From: an uncultured Verrucomicrobiota bacterium
GTDB taxonomy: Bacteria > Verrucomicrobiota > Verrucomicrobiia > Limisphaerales > UBA9464
Length of the DNA: 5,560 nt
Direction of reading: 5' to 3'
NCBI GenBank assembly: GCA_903864375.1
Contig: CAIPFS010000277.1
Location: 1 to 5,560 of the forward strand
Positions 5,471-5,560 of the stretch are shown in pieces. A program made the position numbers and the translations under genes. The notes under the pieces are model-generated. The model was not told the DNA's origin and ran no database searches. It saw nothing but the letters and a program-made list of their open reading frames with translations. Each line of letters starts with the position of its first letter. Positions within the stretch are counted from its first letter, which is position 1.

Positions 5471-5560
5471 ATGCTGACTGTTTCTCGTGTCGAAAAATCC
5501 TACGGCGGGCGACTGCTGTTTTCGGACGTCAATCTCACCGTGAATCGCGGTGATCGCATC
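5471..5560 (+). CDS. ATP-binding cassette protein, probably ABC-F, 5' fragment
   Basis: Only the first 30 codons lie in the window; the reading frame is open to the last base. The peptide begins MLTVSRVEKSYGG and continues with FSDVNLTVNRGDRI (17-30), the characteristic opening of an ABC ATPase nucleotide-binding domain just before the Walker A motif, which is beyond the end. The pattern of a start directly on the first beta strand, KSYGG, then NRGDRI fits soluble ABC-F proteins, which act on the ribosome, better than transporter ATPases, but the fragment cannot settle this. The ATG is 9 nt after the uxaE stop codon and is preceded by ctcttcc with no Shine-Dalgarno sequence, so translation in one operon with uxaE is likely. 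Confidence 0.75.
   Translation, partial: MLTVSRVEKSYGGRLLFSDVNLTVNRGDRI

Overview
This 5.56 kb window looks like chromosomal DNA from a moderately GC-rich bacterium, most likely of the Planctomycetes-Verrucomicrobia-Chlamydiae group, with Verrucomicrobiota my first guess. The reasons are a long cyanobacterial/plant-type IspH, a UxaE-family tagaturonate epimerase, gene starts without Shine-Dalgarno sequences, and structured GC-rich intergenic repeats. The lineage is inferred from gene types and sequence style, not from a database match.

Layout: positions 1-530 hold no convincing gene. They contain two direct copies of a discrete ~185-nt repeat (about 7-190 and 325-512, 93% identical, no indels). 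A hairpin-rich spacer of about 135 nt separates them, and a candidate plus-strand intrinsic terminator lies at the right edge. Next is a large minus-strand gene (537-2732) encoding a 731-residue protein: a cytochrome P450 followed by two tandem cyclic-nucleotide-binding domains. A 134-nt divergent intergenic region with small dyads separates it from a plus-strand run: ispH (2867-4114), uxaE (4205-5461), and the first 30 codons of an ATP-binding cassette protein, probably ABC-F, cut off by the window end (5471-5560).

How the genes may work together: IspH performs the last step of the MEP isoprenoid pathway, UxaE belongs to hexuronate catabolism, and an ABC-F protein would act at the ribosome. 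The plus-strand genes may be co-transcribed by proximity, but they do not form an obvious pathway. The P450 fusion is the exceptional item. Both nucleotide-binding domains keep the Glu and Arg expected in a cAMP/cGMP phosphate-binding cassette, while the P450 domain lacks the usual I-helix acid/Thr pair and has a non-standard haem loop. It therefore looks like a haem enzyme, or haem sensor, under second-messenger control. It shares a divergent promoter region with an isoprenoid gene, which makes a terpenoid-like substrate conceivable but unproven.
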